Positions 11,218-23,495 of a DNA stretch of 64,000 bases are shown here, one piece after another. The position numbers and the translations under genes are program-made. The DNA is taken from positions 992,001 to 1,056,000 of the forward strand of contig CP126196.1 in NCBI GenBank assembly GCA_030272155.1. Reading direction: 5' to 3'. The first letter of the stretch is position 1, and each line of letters begins with the position of its first letter. The notes under the pieces are model-generated. The model had not been told where the DNA came from and searched no databases. It saw nothing but the letters and a program-made list of their open reading frames with translations. The DNA comes from Tetradesmus obliquus. Taxonomy: Eukaryota; Chlorophyta; Chlorophyceae; Sphaeropleales; Scenedesmaceae.

Positions 11218-13512
11218 TCAAGAATTCAGGAGTAACACCTCGCCCGTTGGGGAGCTGATGACAGGCTCATTGGGTGGGAAAAATAGTGACCAAATTAGGT
11301 CACAGCGCCGCTCTGCCCTGGCTGCTGCTGCTTCAGCAGCAGCAGTATCAGCAGCGACAGCCGCCGCATCTGCCTCTAGCGTAGCCGCAATCGTCCAGGC
11401 GGGCATGCGCAGCGCCAGCAGGCGCGCAGCCGCGCACACGTTTGACTTTTCCCCCAGCTGGATGCTGGTCAAAGTGGTCAAACGTGACAGCGGCATAACA
11501 CCGGCATCTGTCACGCCGGTTTCCTGCAAGCCCAAGTGCCGCAGCCCCTGCAGCTGCTGACCAATCGACCTCAATGCATCATCATTAACGTGCTTGTTGA
11601 GGGGCAGATCCAAGGACCTTAAGATGGGGCAGCAGCTCGCAAGTGCTTGCACAGCTGCCACACAAACTGCAATCTACAAGCGCCAAGGACTCCAGCTGGC
11701 GTGCCCCTGGCGGCCTGGCCAGAGCAGCAGCTGCTGCGGCAGTGACTGGCATCTCTATCACGCTGAGCTATGTCAGGCGCGTGGGCTGCGCAACAGCAGC
11801 CAGCAGCACCTCAACACCCTCCCCCTTCCTGCCGCCGCCGCTGCTGCTGCTGCTGCTGCTGGCGCTGGCGCTGCTGCTGCTGCTGCCTACACGGTGCTCC
11901 AGCCTGATGTTGCCGAGAGTCAGCTCCTCCATTGCTGTCATCTGACTCAGCAACTCAGCCAGCCCCTGCCACGTACCGTACACGTGCGTCAAGTCATTTA
12001 CGAGCAGGTGCGTCAGGTGCTGCAGCACGGCTAGCTGTACCAGTGCTGCATCCCCTGCTGCTGCCCGCGCAGCTGCTGCTGCCTCTGCTACCGCTGCTGC
12101 TGCTTCAAGGTCATTGGCATCAAGGAGATGAAAGACAGCATCTGAACTGCTGCGGGTGATCCCTGTAGCCAGCTGCAAGTCTTGCAGCTGCAAGTGCCGC
12201 AGCGCTGTTAGCCGCCCAAGCGCCCAGCACAGCTGCTGGTGCGTGGCACGCGCCTGCTGGTCAATAAAGCCTTCCAGAATTAGCTTCGTGAGGCCCTGCA
12301 GGCTTCCAATCTGCTGCACCACTGCTGCTGTCAGCCTGTGCGGCCAGCCATCCCTACCTTTTCCATAATCAGCTGCAAATCCTGCAGGGGGAGGCGCTTG
12401 CAGGCCCATGCTGCTGCAGCTGCATCTGCTGCTGCGCTGCTGCTGTAGCGCAGCGCAAAATGAGTCAGCTGTGCCAGACCCTGCGCTAGCTGCTGCAGCT
12501 CTGCTGCTTCTGTTGTGCTGTCAGACATACTGAGCTGCTGCAGCCTCCGCAAGCCCACCAGGGGGACTACTGAGAAAGGGCAGTCCACATTGTGCAGATG
12601 TACCAGCCTAGGTGGCAGCTGGTCTGCAGCCTGCAGGACACAGCCTGCGCTACGGCTGCTGCTGCTGTTACTGTCTGCTGTCAGCTGCGTGAGTGCTGTC
12701 AGGTGGCCCAGATGCAAGGGATGCCGCTGCCGCTGCTGTACCTTTTGGCCTTGCACACCCCCTTGATGCTGCTGCTGCTGCTGCTGCTGCTGTGCTGGCG
12801 AGGCAAAGGTGAGCTCAAGCTCCCGCAGCTGTGCAGGCAGTTGGCTCAGCGCTGTTGCATTTCCCACTCGCTCCAGATGCAATTCTGTCAGCTGCCAAGC
12901 TGTGACAGTGCTGGGAAGATGCACTCTGGCTGACAAAAGACCCTGCTGCTGCTGCTGCTGCTGGTTCCTGCAGTGCCGGCTTGATGGTCGTTGCTACCTG
13001 GTCGGGCTTCACGCTCGTCTTGCTCTGACACAGCAAGCTGCAGCCGCTGCAAGGATGTCAGCCGCATCAGCTGCTGCTGCAGCCACTTCGCTGTCGCTGT
13101 CGCTGCCGCAGCTGCTGCAGGTGTGGCTGCTTTGGAGCTCACTGCAGTCAACAGTCAAACTGGTCAAACTGCTTGCAGGAAGGTGCTGCAGCAGCAGCCA
13201 GCCGGGGGGTCCCCGGCAGCTGAATTCCCGCAGCTGCAGCTCTCCCGCATCTGCGGCTGCTGTCATCGCAAAAGCAATCTGTGCTTCTGCTGCATCCTCC
13301 GCTTCACCTTCCTGCAGCCAAACTTTTGATAAGCTCAGGTCTAGCGATGCCAGCAGCTGCGCATGCTGCCTGCACAGCATCCAGTCTGCAAAAGCCTCTG
13401 CGTGGTCTGAGTCTTTGGGGGTTAGCTGCACACTGAGGAGTCCGCTGTTGCTGCTGGCGATGCGAATTGCATCACTGCAGGAGTGGCTGCAGCTGAGGAG
13501 ATTACAGGCCAT
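11218..13512 (-). pseudogene. Leucine-rich-repeat protein gene, apparently decayed
   Basis: LRR segments run 13512 to 11218: SLTSLTVDCSEL, LMRLTSLQRLQLAV, AWQLTELHLERVG, LTALRHLQLQDLQL, MTAMEELTLGNI, LRSLDLPLN, then LRHLGLQETGVTDAGV near the end. The segments alternate between all three frames. The gaps would need introns of about 22-30 nt, which fail on phase or are implausibly short. In addition, TAG at 11770-11768 interrupts an otherwise continuous LRR (TRLT-stop-LSVIEM). I infer a pseudogene, or a gene with several sequencing indels. The intact version would be an F-box/LRR-like or regulatory LRR protein of about 750 residues. The C-terminal block 11661-11218 is open to its stop. Confidence 0.6.
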
Positions 13513-14230
13513 CTGCAGGAGTGCACGCTGCTTGCTGTGGCTGCTGCCTGCTTGCGCTGCTTGATGAGTGAGCAGCAGCGGCAGGACTTCCTCGAGAGTG
13601 TGGCTGGCCTGCTGTGTGTTGCTGGCAAGTCTGCTGTAGCTGAAGCCATGGCCTGGTTGATTGAACGTATGCCTGCAGGTGTCCAGTAGCAGGACGCGTA
13701 AGTTGGAGGTATGCTACAGGGAACCCCGCAGCAGCAGCAGTAGCAGTAGCAGCAGCAAGAGTTATTCAACTTCGCTGTGTATCGGTCACTGAAGTCACGT
13801 ATCAGTCTTGATGTCATATAATAGTGTTTGATTAGCTCCGAGCGTGGATAAGCTGCGCAGGCGTCGGATGTGTAACCTGTACTGAAGTTGCCTGAGAATG
13901 GTAGGAGTGATGGCTGCTTACCCGTGATCGTATCTTCAACCGAATATCACGCGGAACAACCAGATGTTTGTGCATTGATTAATCAGGTACCAAAGCGTGA
14001 GCTGTGCTGTTGGGAGTCACAGAGCCCTGTTCTGCTGGTGACACTGTTCATTTTTGTTTGAACTTTGCCAGACATGCACACGAAGTACCGTGTGCACAGA
14101 TGCCACACCATATGAACCACTTATAAACTTTTACGACAAAGCACCGATGCTCGTGCACTCGAATTCTTTGGCACTGACGATGATGGCAGCAGTTTGGGCC
14201 ATCTGTTGCTGTGTTTGAACACAGCTGCTG
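13513..14230. other. Intergenic region between the LRR locus and the mannosyltransferase-like gene
   Basis: The + strand holds a 68-codon open frame at 13483-13689 of ordinary composition (peptide AAACLRCLMSEQQRQDFLES and onward), overlapping the start of the LRR locus. It could be an exon of an unrecognised gene, but no partners were found. From 13.8 to 14.2 kb the sequence is free of triplet runs and probably holds the promoter of the gene starting at 14231. Confidence 0.35.
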
Positions 14231-17200
14231 ATGCCAGCTGATGCAGCAGCCAGTCGCAGCATGATACCACGGACTAAGATCCCTGGAATGCGTGGCAGGC
14301 GCAGCATTGTGCCTCTGCCTATACTGCTTGCGGCAGTGATGGCGCTGCCAATGGTGCTGTTCCTCTTGAAGCAGCGTGTTCCTGCAAAACAGCCACCAGC
14401 ACCAGCACCATTCCTGCTGGATAAACTAAGGGAGCAGGGTCTTTTAACTGACAGCCATCTTCTTGGTGAGCTTCACCAGCAATCACAAGGCCCCATGCCA
14501 CGTTGCATAGTCCCATGTTCCTGCAAGCAGCTACAGAATGAGTGCCGGCATGGTGTATGAGCTGATAGCTGTAAGCTATACTATGCTCACCGTCCATTCT
14601 TGCAATCGGTCTTGTGCAGGTCATGCAAGCAGATCCACCAGCCAGCAGCAAGCAGCGCAAACAACAGCACCCGCCCCTGCACCTGGCGCCCTGTGGCCCA
14701 GCACACAGCAGATTGCAGCAGCAGCGCAGTACTTTAAAGAGGAAGTGGCAGGCGCCAAGCAGCGGCCTGCAGTTCCTGCGAAGAAGTATGTCATTCCCCC
14801 TGAGCCCTTTGACATGCGCCGCCAACATAAGCAGGTGCGCAGCAGCGACCTGACTTGCAGTGTTGTACAGGCAGTGTGCCTTTGCTTTGCATGGGTGGGG
14901 CAAGCAGCTGTGCTGCCCCTACAGCAAGGCTGGCACAGATGTTGACAGAGAGGTTGCACTTTGCCTGTAAGCACCCGAGCGAAGCGTTTGGATGACGATG
15001 TTCGCGACTAGCATGCTGACAAACAAACGTTTACGGAACGATTGGGCCGACTACCCTGGTTGCCACATCACCAGAGCTGCCTCGTGGTTTGGATGTTTCC
15101 TGCAAGCACAGGTGTCAGCCTACCTGGCATCACCAGAATTCAAAGCCAAGGTGGCAGCCAGGAAGGCAAGGGGCCAGCGAGGCATCATCATCAATGCAGG
15201 GGGACCCAACCTCATCAGCAGCACCATTGTGACACTCAAGGTATTATACCTGCTGCGCTGCTGCAGCTGCGGCAGCAGCAACTGCGTATGCTGCTGCAAT
15301 TTATGGCTTGCTGATGCAGCCAGAATTCACGCATCCTCCTTTGCATGTATGTAGCTCGGCCTATCTATCCTAGAATCCTGTGCGAACGATATGTTCTGGA
15401 GCTTGTTACATTTTTGTTTGAATTGTGTTACTTTTCCAGGTGCTGCGGGAGGTGCTCAACTGCAGCCTGCCAGTGGAGCTGGTGTGGCATGCAACAGAGG
15501 AGATGGACAACGCTACAATTGCAGCGCTGAGGAGGCGCTGGGGCCCAATTTTGGGGATAAACCTCGACAGTATGCCCTGGCCATCCCACCACAGGGCCAA
15601 GGAGGTGGTGCAGTGAGTGCACAGCATCATGCATGAATGGCAGCTGCTGGATTTGGCAGACAGGCGCAAGGCTGACATGCCGCATGCAGAAGTTGCGGCA
15701 AACTTGCGTAAGGAGAACATGGTTCTCTGCGTTGAGCTGCGTCTGGAGCCTTTTAATGATTCGGGTGTGTTCAGCTGCCTTGCCATGGCTGTGCTGCTTT
15801 AACTGCTCCCTGCGGCATGATACCTGTGCTGTTTGCTCCTGCAGGCAGCCGAATTGGAATCAAGGCTTCTTTGGCAAGGTGATGAGCCTGACTGCCTCCT
15901 CCTTTGCGTCTGCGCTGCTGCTGGATGCAGACAGCATGCCGCTGGCAAACCCTGAAGGTGAGGACGAACCTCAGGGTGCATGGCACGGCCAGTACTGTCT
16001 TTGTAGCATTAGGCCTGTCATGCGCTGCCAGAAGTAGCCTTTGCGTCTGCGCTGCTGCTGGATGCTGACAGCATGCCGCTGGCAAACCCCACAGGTGCGG
16101 GTGAACTTGAGGGTGCATGGCAGGGCTAGTACTGTCACTGATAGCGCTGGGGCTGTAAGGTGCTGTCAGAACTGGTCTTTTGCGTCTGCGCTGGATGCAG
16201 ACAGCATGCCGCTGGCAAAGCCGGAAGGTGAGTGCTAGCCTTTGAAGTGCATGACTCTGCCAGTGCTACTTAGTTGCTGATAGGACTGGGAAACGGCCTT
16301 TTGAGGGGAGACACCATGGAAGCAAAGGCATGGCGCTTGCAGTGCACCACGATGTGTAAGACGGGCACACCAGAGCCTCATGCAGAAGCTGTATGCGTTA
16401 CAGTTGTGCAGCCAGCCCATGAGCAAGAGCACCCCGCTGCAACAAGCAGTATGCCATGCATGTTGTGTGTGCAACAGCGCCTTTCAGGAGGATGACTGCT
16501 GAGACTGGTTGTAGACAGAACAAGCGGCTCTTCCTGTTGCTATGCGGCAGACTGTTGCAAACTATCCCTGACGAGGCCGCGTCATCCTGACACTGCAGGG
16601 CTGTTGGATGACGCATCATTCGAAACCACCGGCAACCTGTTCTTTCCTGACTTCTGGTCAACCCCCGCCAACAGCCAGCAGCGAAGCCTGGCATACGACA
16701 TGGTGGGGCTGGAGCATGATGAGGCCCAGGTGCGAGCTGTATATATATTTCAACTGTTACTTTGCTAGCAACGTGTCCTTGGTAGGCATGTCCAGCCGCA
16801 GCGCGGTGTATGACATGGTGGGGCTGGAGCACGATGAGGCACAGGTGCGAGCTGTGTAGATGTTACCTTGCCTGGCCACGTTGATATGGTGGCAAAGTTG
16901 ATCCATTGCGTGGCATATGACATGGTGGGGCTGGAGCCCCAGAAGGCACAGGTGCGTGCTGTATATGTTACTTTGCTGTCCATGCGGCTGCGGTAGCCAT
17001 GAGGCGCAGGTGCGTGGATTCGAGTGAGCTGAATATGTACCTGTAACATGAGCCAGGCCTTGACTGAGTAGCCACGGTGGGACTATGCATGCGCAGGCAC
17101 AGGGGGAAGTCATAGTGCACATGAGCCAGTGTCATTTATGGTGGTCATGTCGCCACAACAGCAAGGAGCAGCACACAGCAGATGGGCACTGATACATCAG

Positions 17201-19642
17201 ATGCAAGCAACTTGCTGCGGGTCGACTGCAACTCACAGCAGCCGCAACATGGCTGGTCGGCAACCATCTTTTGTGCCTTGCTGCTGCAAATCGTGCAGGC
17301 GCTGCTGGCAGCAGGCAAGGGCCGCCTGCAGCGTGACACCGAGTCTGGTCAACTGCTGTTTGACCTGGTCAAACATGCTGACGTGGCAGAGTGGGCGCTG
17401 TGGATCAACAGCTTTGGGGATGTGCTGTACAAAGCGCTGTGGGGAGACAAGGATACATACAGCATGGCATTTGCGGTGGCGGGAAAAGCCCATCTGTTCA
17501 ACCAGCTGCAGGCAGGTGCTGCAGTGCATCAGAAAAAAGGCGCAGCTGCCCTTTTTCAGCCCGCTTGTTCATTTGCTAGGTGGCCGCTACTCTATACTGT
17601 GTGCAAGGCGGCCAGCTGTAGCCCGTCACAACACCCCTGTCGCGGCCATGCCACAGCCTACTTGCTGCAACAAGTGATGATAAATCTGCAAGCCAGAGTC
17701 CGCCGCATCCTTTCCACCTGCTGTGCCTTGTTATTTGCATCCATGCAGGTCCGCCAGGTGCTGCGCTGACGTGGCGTGACAGCAGCCCACTTGCTGCAAC
17801 ACTTATTATGTAGCATGCAGCCATACTCCATCTTTGGCTCATCTGCTTCACCTCTGTCCACCCCTGCGCAGGTGCCGCCGGGAGCTGCGCTGACGTGGCG
17901 TAACAGCAGCCTGCTGGTCAAAGCCACGCAGCAGAAGACAGCCGGATGGCAGCTTGCAGGAATGCTGCAGTTCGATGCGGCTGGGCAGCCGGCTTTTTTG
18001 CACCGCACCATGAACAAGTTCAGCTGGGGCGGCGAGGCGTGGCACCTCGGGCTGATTACTGGTCCGCTGCCACTGAGGTGAGGTGCTGCGGAATTTCGTG
18101 CAACATGTGTTGATGTGTTGCTGTGCATGTGCATTGATGCTGTCTTGCAGGTGCTCCTTGTGTTGGAGTCTGTTGACACTCTGGTGAGGAGGCTGGTGTG
18201 GCACATTAAGCTGGTGACTGAGGCAATGCCACTGAGATGAGGATGTGCTGCCAGGGCACAGCGTATGCGTCATGCCGCTTCTGCAGCTAGGTCAACCACT
18301 GCCTGCCACAGGAGGCGCACCAGAAAAAAGTAATTGCATGCAGGTCCGACCGCGGCCAATGATACAGCTGTAAAGGAAAATGCACACGCACATCTGCTAT
18401 GCCACATGCTGCTGCTGCACAAAGTTCAACCTCTACCAGCACAGGAGACTCAGGAGGGATTCGTGGCATGCGGGACCAGCTGTTGATGTACTTCAGCACG
18501 TAGATGCACATATGCTGCGCCTCATGCTGCTGCTGCTGCTGCAGGTGGGTCAACTACTACCTGTCACAGGATGCTCAGTGCAGAATAGATGCGCACGGGC
18601 GCAACTTGTATTGTCGGTACGGTTGTACACACAACATGTACAAGAACGTGTGCCATGCCGCACACTGCTGCCGCTGCTGCAGGTGGGTCAACTACTACCT
18701 ATCGCAGGATGCGCAGGGCCCCACAGTGGGGGTGCCATATGACTACGTGGCTCCTGCAAGCGCCTTTGTGCAGTGGCACATCCCGCAGCCCCTGGCCAGA
18801 TCTACTGCTCAAACAGATGGCTGGGCAGTAGGCCAGGAAGAGGTGGGTTGCAAGGATGAATTTAGATGATCCATAAACGGCAATGAATGATCCATAGCAG
18901 TGCAGTGTTTCAGGGTGCAAAACTTGCTTTCAACTGTTTCTGAGGGTGGGGCGTAACTCTTCTTGAGCTATAAGCGTGCTGTATCCCTGGTTGTTGCTCT
19001 TTTTTGGGGGGAAGGCTGCAACCTTTTGCGGACCATCTGCTGAATTAGATAGGACAGTGCAAACACTTTGAATTGAGCTGCTTGCGTGCTGCTGCCTGTG
19101 GCTGCCTGGCTGGCACAACAGCATGGCTTGAACTTAGGCAACTGAACTAATGAAGGCACTCCTGCTGCGTATGGCCAGCGACTCAGGCCCTGCTGCTGCT
19201 GCTGCCATCTGACGTGCCTGCAGGCCTGCCCAGCAGCAACCTTCCTTGCTTACTGGCGCCTGCGTGAGCATGCAGTACCCACAGGCTCTAACGCCTCACT
19301 CGACTCAGCATGCACCCCACTACTAGCCTCACTGCTGCGCTCCAACGCAGCAGCATATGCAGCGGCGGGCCTGCTGCAGCAGCCGCAGCTGCTGGAGCTG
19401 GCGTCAGCAGAGTTTGACCGTGTTATAACGCGCCGAACACACTCAAACAAGCTTGTGCCACCAGAGGAGGTGTTGGACTCCACACCTGCTCTGGCTTGGG
19501 TGCCTGACTATTTGCACCCTGCTGTAGACACGATTGTGTCGCGTGCGTTGGCTGGCAGCTATCAGGCAATGCAGTGGCTGCAGCAGCATGCGGTGCAGTT
19601 TGCGATGTTTGCCAATGTCACAGCAGCGCAGCCGCCGCTGGC

Positions 19643-19679
<37 letters not shown>

Positions 19680-19700
19680 GCGCGCCCCGCGCGGGGCTAG
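14231..19700 (+). CDS. MNN1/MNN2-like alpha-mannosyltransferase, type II membrane protein
   Basis: Ten exons keep frame: 14231-14465, 14620-14834, 15112-15240, 15440-15612, 15845-15957, 16599-16729, 17299-17511, 17872-18077, 18683-18842 and 19224-19700. They give 683 residues. A basic N-terminus (MRGRRS) precedes one membrane anchor at about 26-46, as in Golgi glycosyltransferases. Family hallmarks (putative mannosyltransferase, PF11051 type) are IIINAGGPN, LPVELVWHA, the metal-binding DAD at 277-279 within LLLDADSMPL, GNLFFPDFW, ESGQLL and GDKDTY at about 381-386. It would add mannose to glycans in the Golgi lumen using GDP-mannose. The donor at 17512 appears to be GC (CAG|GCAGGT). The last exon is a unique helical tail ending in poly-Gln, with TAG at 19698-19700. 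A TGTAA lies at 19762. Confidence 0.8.
15897..16228 (+). repeat. Three copies of the DAD-motif exon end with 5' splice sites
   Basis: The 3' part of the exon ending at 15957 (SFASALLLDADSMPLANP) recurs at about 16039-16094 and, shortened by two Leu codons, at 16180-16226. Each copy is followed by a GTGxG donor. The later copies lack an acceptor, so only the first is coding in my model. Confidence 0.8.
16683..17010 (+). repeat. Four copies of the YDMVGLE exon end with 5' splice sites
   Basis: The end of the exon closing at 16729 (AYDMVGLEHDEAQ) recurs at about 16790-16843 and 16914-16951, and as a remnant near 16998. Each is followed by GTGCGAGCTGTRTA-like intron sequence. This is the same downstream-copy pattern as elsewhere. 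Confidence 0.8.
17748..18700 (+). repeat. Upstream partial copies of exons 8 and 9 of the mannosyltransferase-like gene
   Basis: At about 17748-17790 a TGCAG acceptor is followed by a degraded copy of the exon start that is intact at 17872 (GAGCTGCGCTGACGTGGCG region). At 18543-18580 an acceptor after CTG repeats is followed by a copy of the WVNYYLSQDAQ start, intact at 18683. Both copies lie upstream of the intact exon and carry the 3' splice site. Confidence 0.75.
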
Positions 19701-19761
19701 CGCACGAGTAGTCGAGCTGCGGTGCGGCGGTGACGTGCGCGGAGGAGTCGTCTACTGCTGG

Positions 19762-19766
19762 TGTAA
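19762..19766 (+). terminator. Candidate TGTAA polyadenylation signal of the mannosyltransferase-like gene
   Basis: TGTAA, the chlorophyte polyadenylation motif, lies 62 bases past the stop. A run of 17 C follows at 19820-19836, and a minus-strand TGTAA at 19912-19908 could serve the converging beta-helix gene. Confidence 0.5.
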
Positions 19767-20132
19767 CACGACAGCACCATCGTCTGGCCCTGGACGTTTG
19801 ACTAAAATCCCAGTGGTCTCCCCCCCCCCCCCCCCCAGCACGCTAAAAACCATTATACCCGCCCCCAAAACCTAATTTGACAGCAGGTTGCAGCTCTGAA
19901 AGCCGTCTTACAATGCAATCAGCGTATTCAGGCTGTAAACATCAAATGATTTACGGCTGCGCCACCCATACTGCACGTTCAAGCAGCAGAATCTGTCCCA
20001 TACCATATGATCTGATGCGTCTAATCAGAACTACACTGGGGGTTCACTCCGACTGCTTCTGCCTCATGCGTAAGAACAGCATCCGTGCCAGGCACACTGT
20101 TGTGAGCTACTGGTTCTAGTAGCGCTGAGACA

Positions 20133-20600
20133 CACTTGCAGGCGGCCTCAAGGTCAGACACACTTGCATGCAAACTCAAGGTCAGACACACGTGCAGGCG
20201 GCCCCAAGGTCAGACACACTTGCAGGCGGCCCCAAGGTCAGACACACTTGCAGGCGGCCTCAAGGTCAGACACACTTGCAGGCGGCCTCAAGGTCAGACA
20301 CACTTGCAGGCAAACTCAAGTTCAGACACACTTGCAAGCAAACTCAAGGTCAGACACACTTGCAGGCGGCCCCAAGGTCAGACACACTTGCAGGCGGCCT
20401 CAAGGTGAGACACACTTGCAGGCGGCCTCAAGGTCAGACACACTTGCAGGCAAACTCAAGTTCAGACACACTTGCAAGCAAACTCAAGGTCAGACAAACT
20501 TGCAGGCAAACTCAAGGTCAGACACACTTGCATGCAAACTCAAGGTCAGACACAAGTGCAGGCAGCCTCAAGGTCAGACACACTTGCAGGCGGCCTTGGA
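20133..20600. repeat. 28-bp minisatellite, about 16.7 units, with a 5-unit higher-order repeat
   Basis: Units follow CACTTGCAGGCGGCCTCAAG plus GTCAGACA (28 bp). Two main types differ at GGCGGCCYC versus GGCAAACTC. Units 4-8 (20217-20356) and 9-13 (20357-20496) repeat the same order of five variants, a 140-bp higher-order repeat. Because 28 is not a multiple of three, the array is open in all three + frames, which creates spurious ORFs. It abuts and overlaps the stop codon of the minus-strand beta-helix gene. Confidence 0.95.
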
Positions 20601-23070
20601 CCACTTGCTACTCAATTCGCACACGCAGGTGTCTCCTGTGCACGACGCAGCACAAACATCACCCTCAACATGCGCATTATATGCCTCATGCAATGTTGCA
20701 TAATGGTGCGATGCGTGCCCACTGCATGCGAAACCGCTTGTAAAGTTCTTGTTAAGGTATGCAATTTGATTGTCAGGCAACATCTTAGACCACTCCACAG
20801 ACACCGGGAATACAGCTATATCACAGCTGTTGTTTCCCGTTGCGTGGTTGTTGCCAAAGTTATGCCCAGCACCCAAAAAGCGCACTCTGCTGCCACCAAA
20901 TGCTATTGCAGCCAGGCCAATGTCTGTGATGTTGAACAGCATGTTGCTGGTGTCGTAGGTACCAACAGCAGGATCAAGCATGCTGCCGTTGATGATGCTG
21001 TTGTTTTGAACACAAGACGCAGAGCTATTCCATACCACCAGTGACTCGCGATGAGTTTCCACATCGAATTCCCACCAGAAACTGGCAGTGGCGTACATGC
21101 AGGCGCCCTGTTCCCCTGCAATGTTCCCCTTGCACATCATTGGGCCGCCAGTCAACTGCATCGTTGACCCAGCAAGAAACACACCTCCACCCAGAGATGC
21201 AGAGTTGCCAGACAACTCGAGGCCTCCTGCAAACACCATTGAGCTGCCTTGCTGTGCGTGAATGGCACCCCCTCCACCAATCGCGCTGTTGTTCAGGAAG
21301 CGCACCTTATGCAATGCTACCACCCTGCAGGCTTGCAACCGCCAAGCACCACCCCCTACATTGAAAATATCCCACAACATTACATATGGGCGGATACTCC
21401 TTTTCATGTTGTGGGAGAAGGTTGCTGGGCTCATGAACTGAACAGTGGAGTTGTCACAGCTCAAGGCTGCGCCGCCGTTGAAAATGCAAGGTCCGCGTCC
21501 TTCGTAAGGACAAGCAACCTGCATGCTTCCTTCGACATTGACACTGCCGCGAAATACCACGACAGAGTTCTGCACCTGCAAGCAGCTGCTGCTGTCGTCA
21601 TCTGACTGCGCGGACACCACACGAGATGGTGCGCGATGCGTGCAGGTGAAGGGTCTTTTGAAGTCCACTGTTGCATTGATAAAAGCAAGCACCCCAGCTT
21701 GCCCTTGGTTGTTTGCTGCAGTCACTGAACCTCTGAAGACAGCGGTGCCTGCATTCACGGACATGGCCCCTTGTGTGTTACCGAGCAGTGAAGTCAGACC
21801 GTTGAAAATCAGTGTGGTGTTTGCTGCTTGCAGGCCTGATGCAGAGCCTTCAAATGACAAATATGTCTTGTTAGGCCATGTCCAAGGAGGATTACTCCAA
21901 TCAATGCTCGGAAACTCGATTTCACTGGGGCAGTCATTGATCAACTTGGAGTTGCCGTGCAACAGTAGTGCGCCTTCAAAGACGATCACAACAGGGCTGC
22001 TGCTGCTTGGCGCACTGCAAGAAGGCACAACGTGGGTGTGGCATGCGGCAGTCAGCACTGGCAATACTGTTGGCGATATGCTTGCCATGGTATGGCTGGA
22101 AAACTGATGGAGCATGGAGTTTGGGTGATCATGAAGTAAGGGACACCCCCATGCCCCATGATCAGGATGTGATCACATGCCATGATCAGGATGTGATCAG
22201 GTGTGATAAGAATGTGATCAGGATGTGATCAGCATGTGATCAGTATGTGATCTGGATGTGATCAGCATGTGATCAGTATGTGATCTGGATGTGATCAGGT
22301 GTGATCACACCTGTTTCTGTTACGCAACAGCTTCAACCTCAGTGCAGCACAGCTGGCACTTCTGCTGCTTGGCACTTGACACACTGTGCAGCTGACCCGC
22401 TACCGTGGCGATGCACTCACCTGCTCTCAAAGGCGCCCCACTTGTTGCCCACAAACCTTGTGGTCCCTTTGAAAGTGGCGTTTGACACAGTGGTCAGGCC
22501 GGCAGCTCCCTCCTCACCCTGCAAATGTGTCGTGGGCATGCAGGCCGCACATGTGCATCTGTACAGAATTGAACAGAGCGCCTCTTTTGCCACTTTAAAA
22601 GCATACCAGTATTACCATGATCATCATTTCACCCACAACGCCATGGGCTACTGGCGTATATCAGCAAGCACCAAGGTCGGGCACCAGCTCAGCAGTTGAA
22701 TCAGACAACCTTTTGCAGAGCATGCATATCCAAGAGCCAACATATATATGCTATGCTGCACATGTCGAGCAGTTTCAATTGGCAAGCGTTTTGCAGGTAG
22801 TGCATCACACATCCATGCTCTGCAACTGCCATATCGCCATGCTTCACAAATTTAAAAGTGCCTGGCTGCAGTGGCTCACTTTCAGGCTGTAGCAATTGAC
22901 CCATGTCCGATCTGCCACCGGCTGTTCTTGGTGATAACAGTAGGTGCTGCCCGTGCGGCTGTTTTTGTAAAAGGTTGTGTCCTTGAGCACCAGGGCAGCA
23001 GCAGGGTCATCCGTGTTGGCCACTGCTCGGGGGCTGATGTGGCTGCAGTACACACCAAGCGCGGCAGTTT

Positions 23071-23143
<73 letters not shown>

Positions 23144-23441
23144 GACATTTATTCACGCCTCCACTGGAACAGAGAATTTATATCACATTCAAACTGTCCG
23201 CAAAATTGCATACGCTGCAACTCCAACGACATCAGACTGAGTGTATACACAAACTGCACCATAACGTATAACTGACACGCAACAGGCTGTTGCATCTGCA
23301 GGTTAACATAGCACCGCAGCAGCCACTGCTGGACTTGTGCTATGCAGGGCAGTGACCTGTTGCGTACACAAGTATGCCAGACACTAGACTTGCCTGAAGA
23401 TCACCCTGTCTGTGGTCAGGCTGGATGCTTGTATCTTGCCT

Positions 23442-23495
<54 letters not shown>

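Noticed and set aside
13483..13689. 68-codon + strand frame as a separate gene
   Set aside because: No partner exons or domain, and it overlaps the start of the LRR locus. Evidence too thin to annotate.
20136..20743. Three overlapping ORFs of 90-191 codons rich in GQTHLQA-type repeats, or a CRISPR-like direct repeat array
   Set aside because: They are the 28-bp minisatellite read in three frames. Units are contiguous with no spacers and the host is eukaryotic, so neither genes nor CRISPR.
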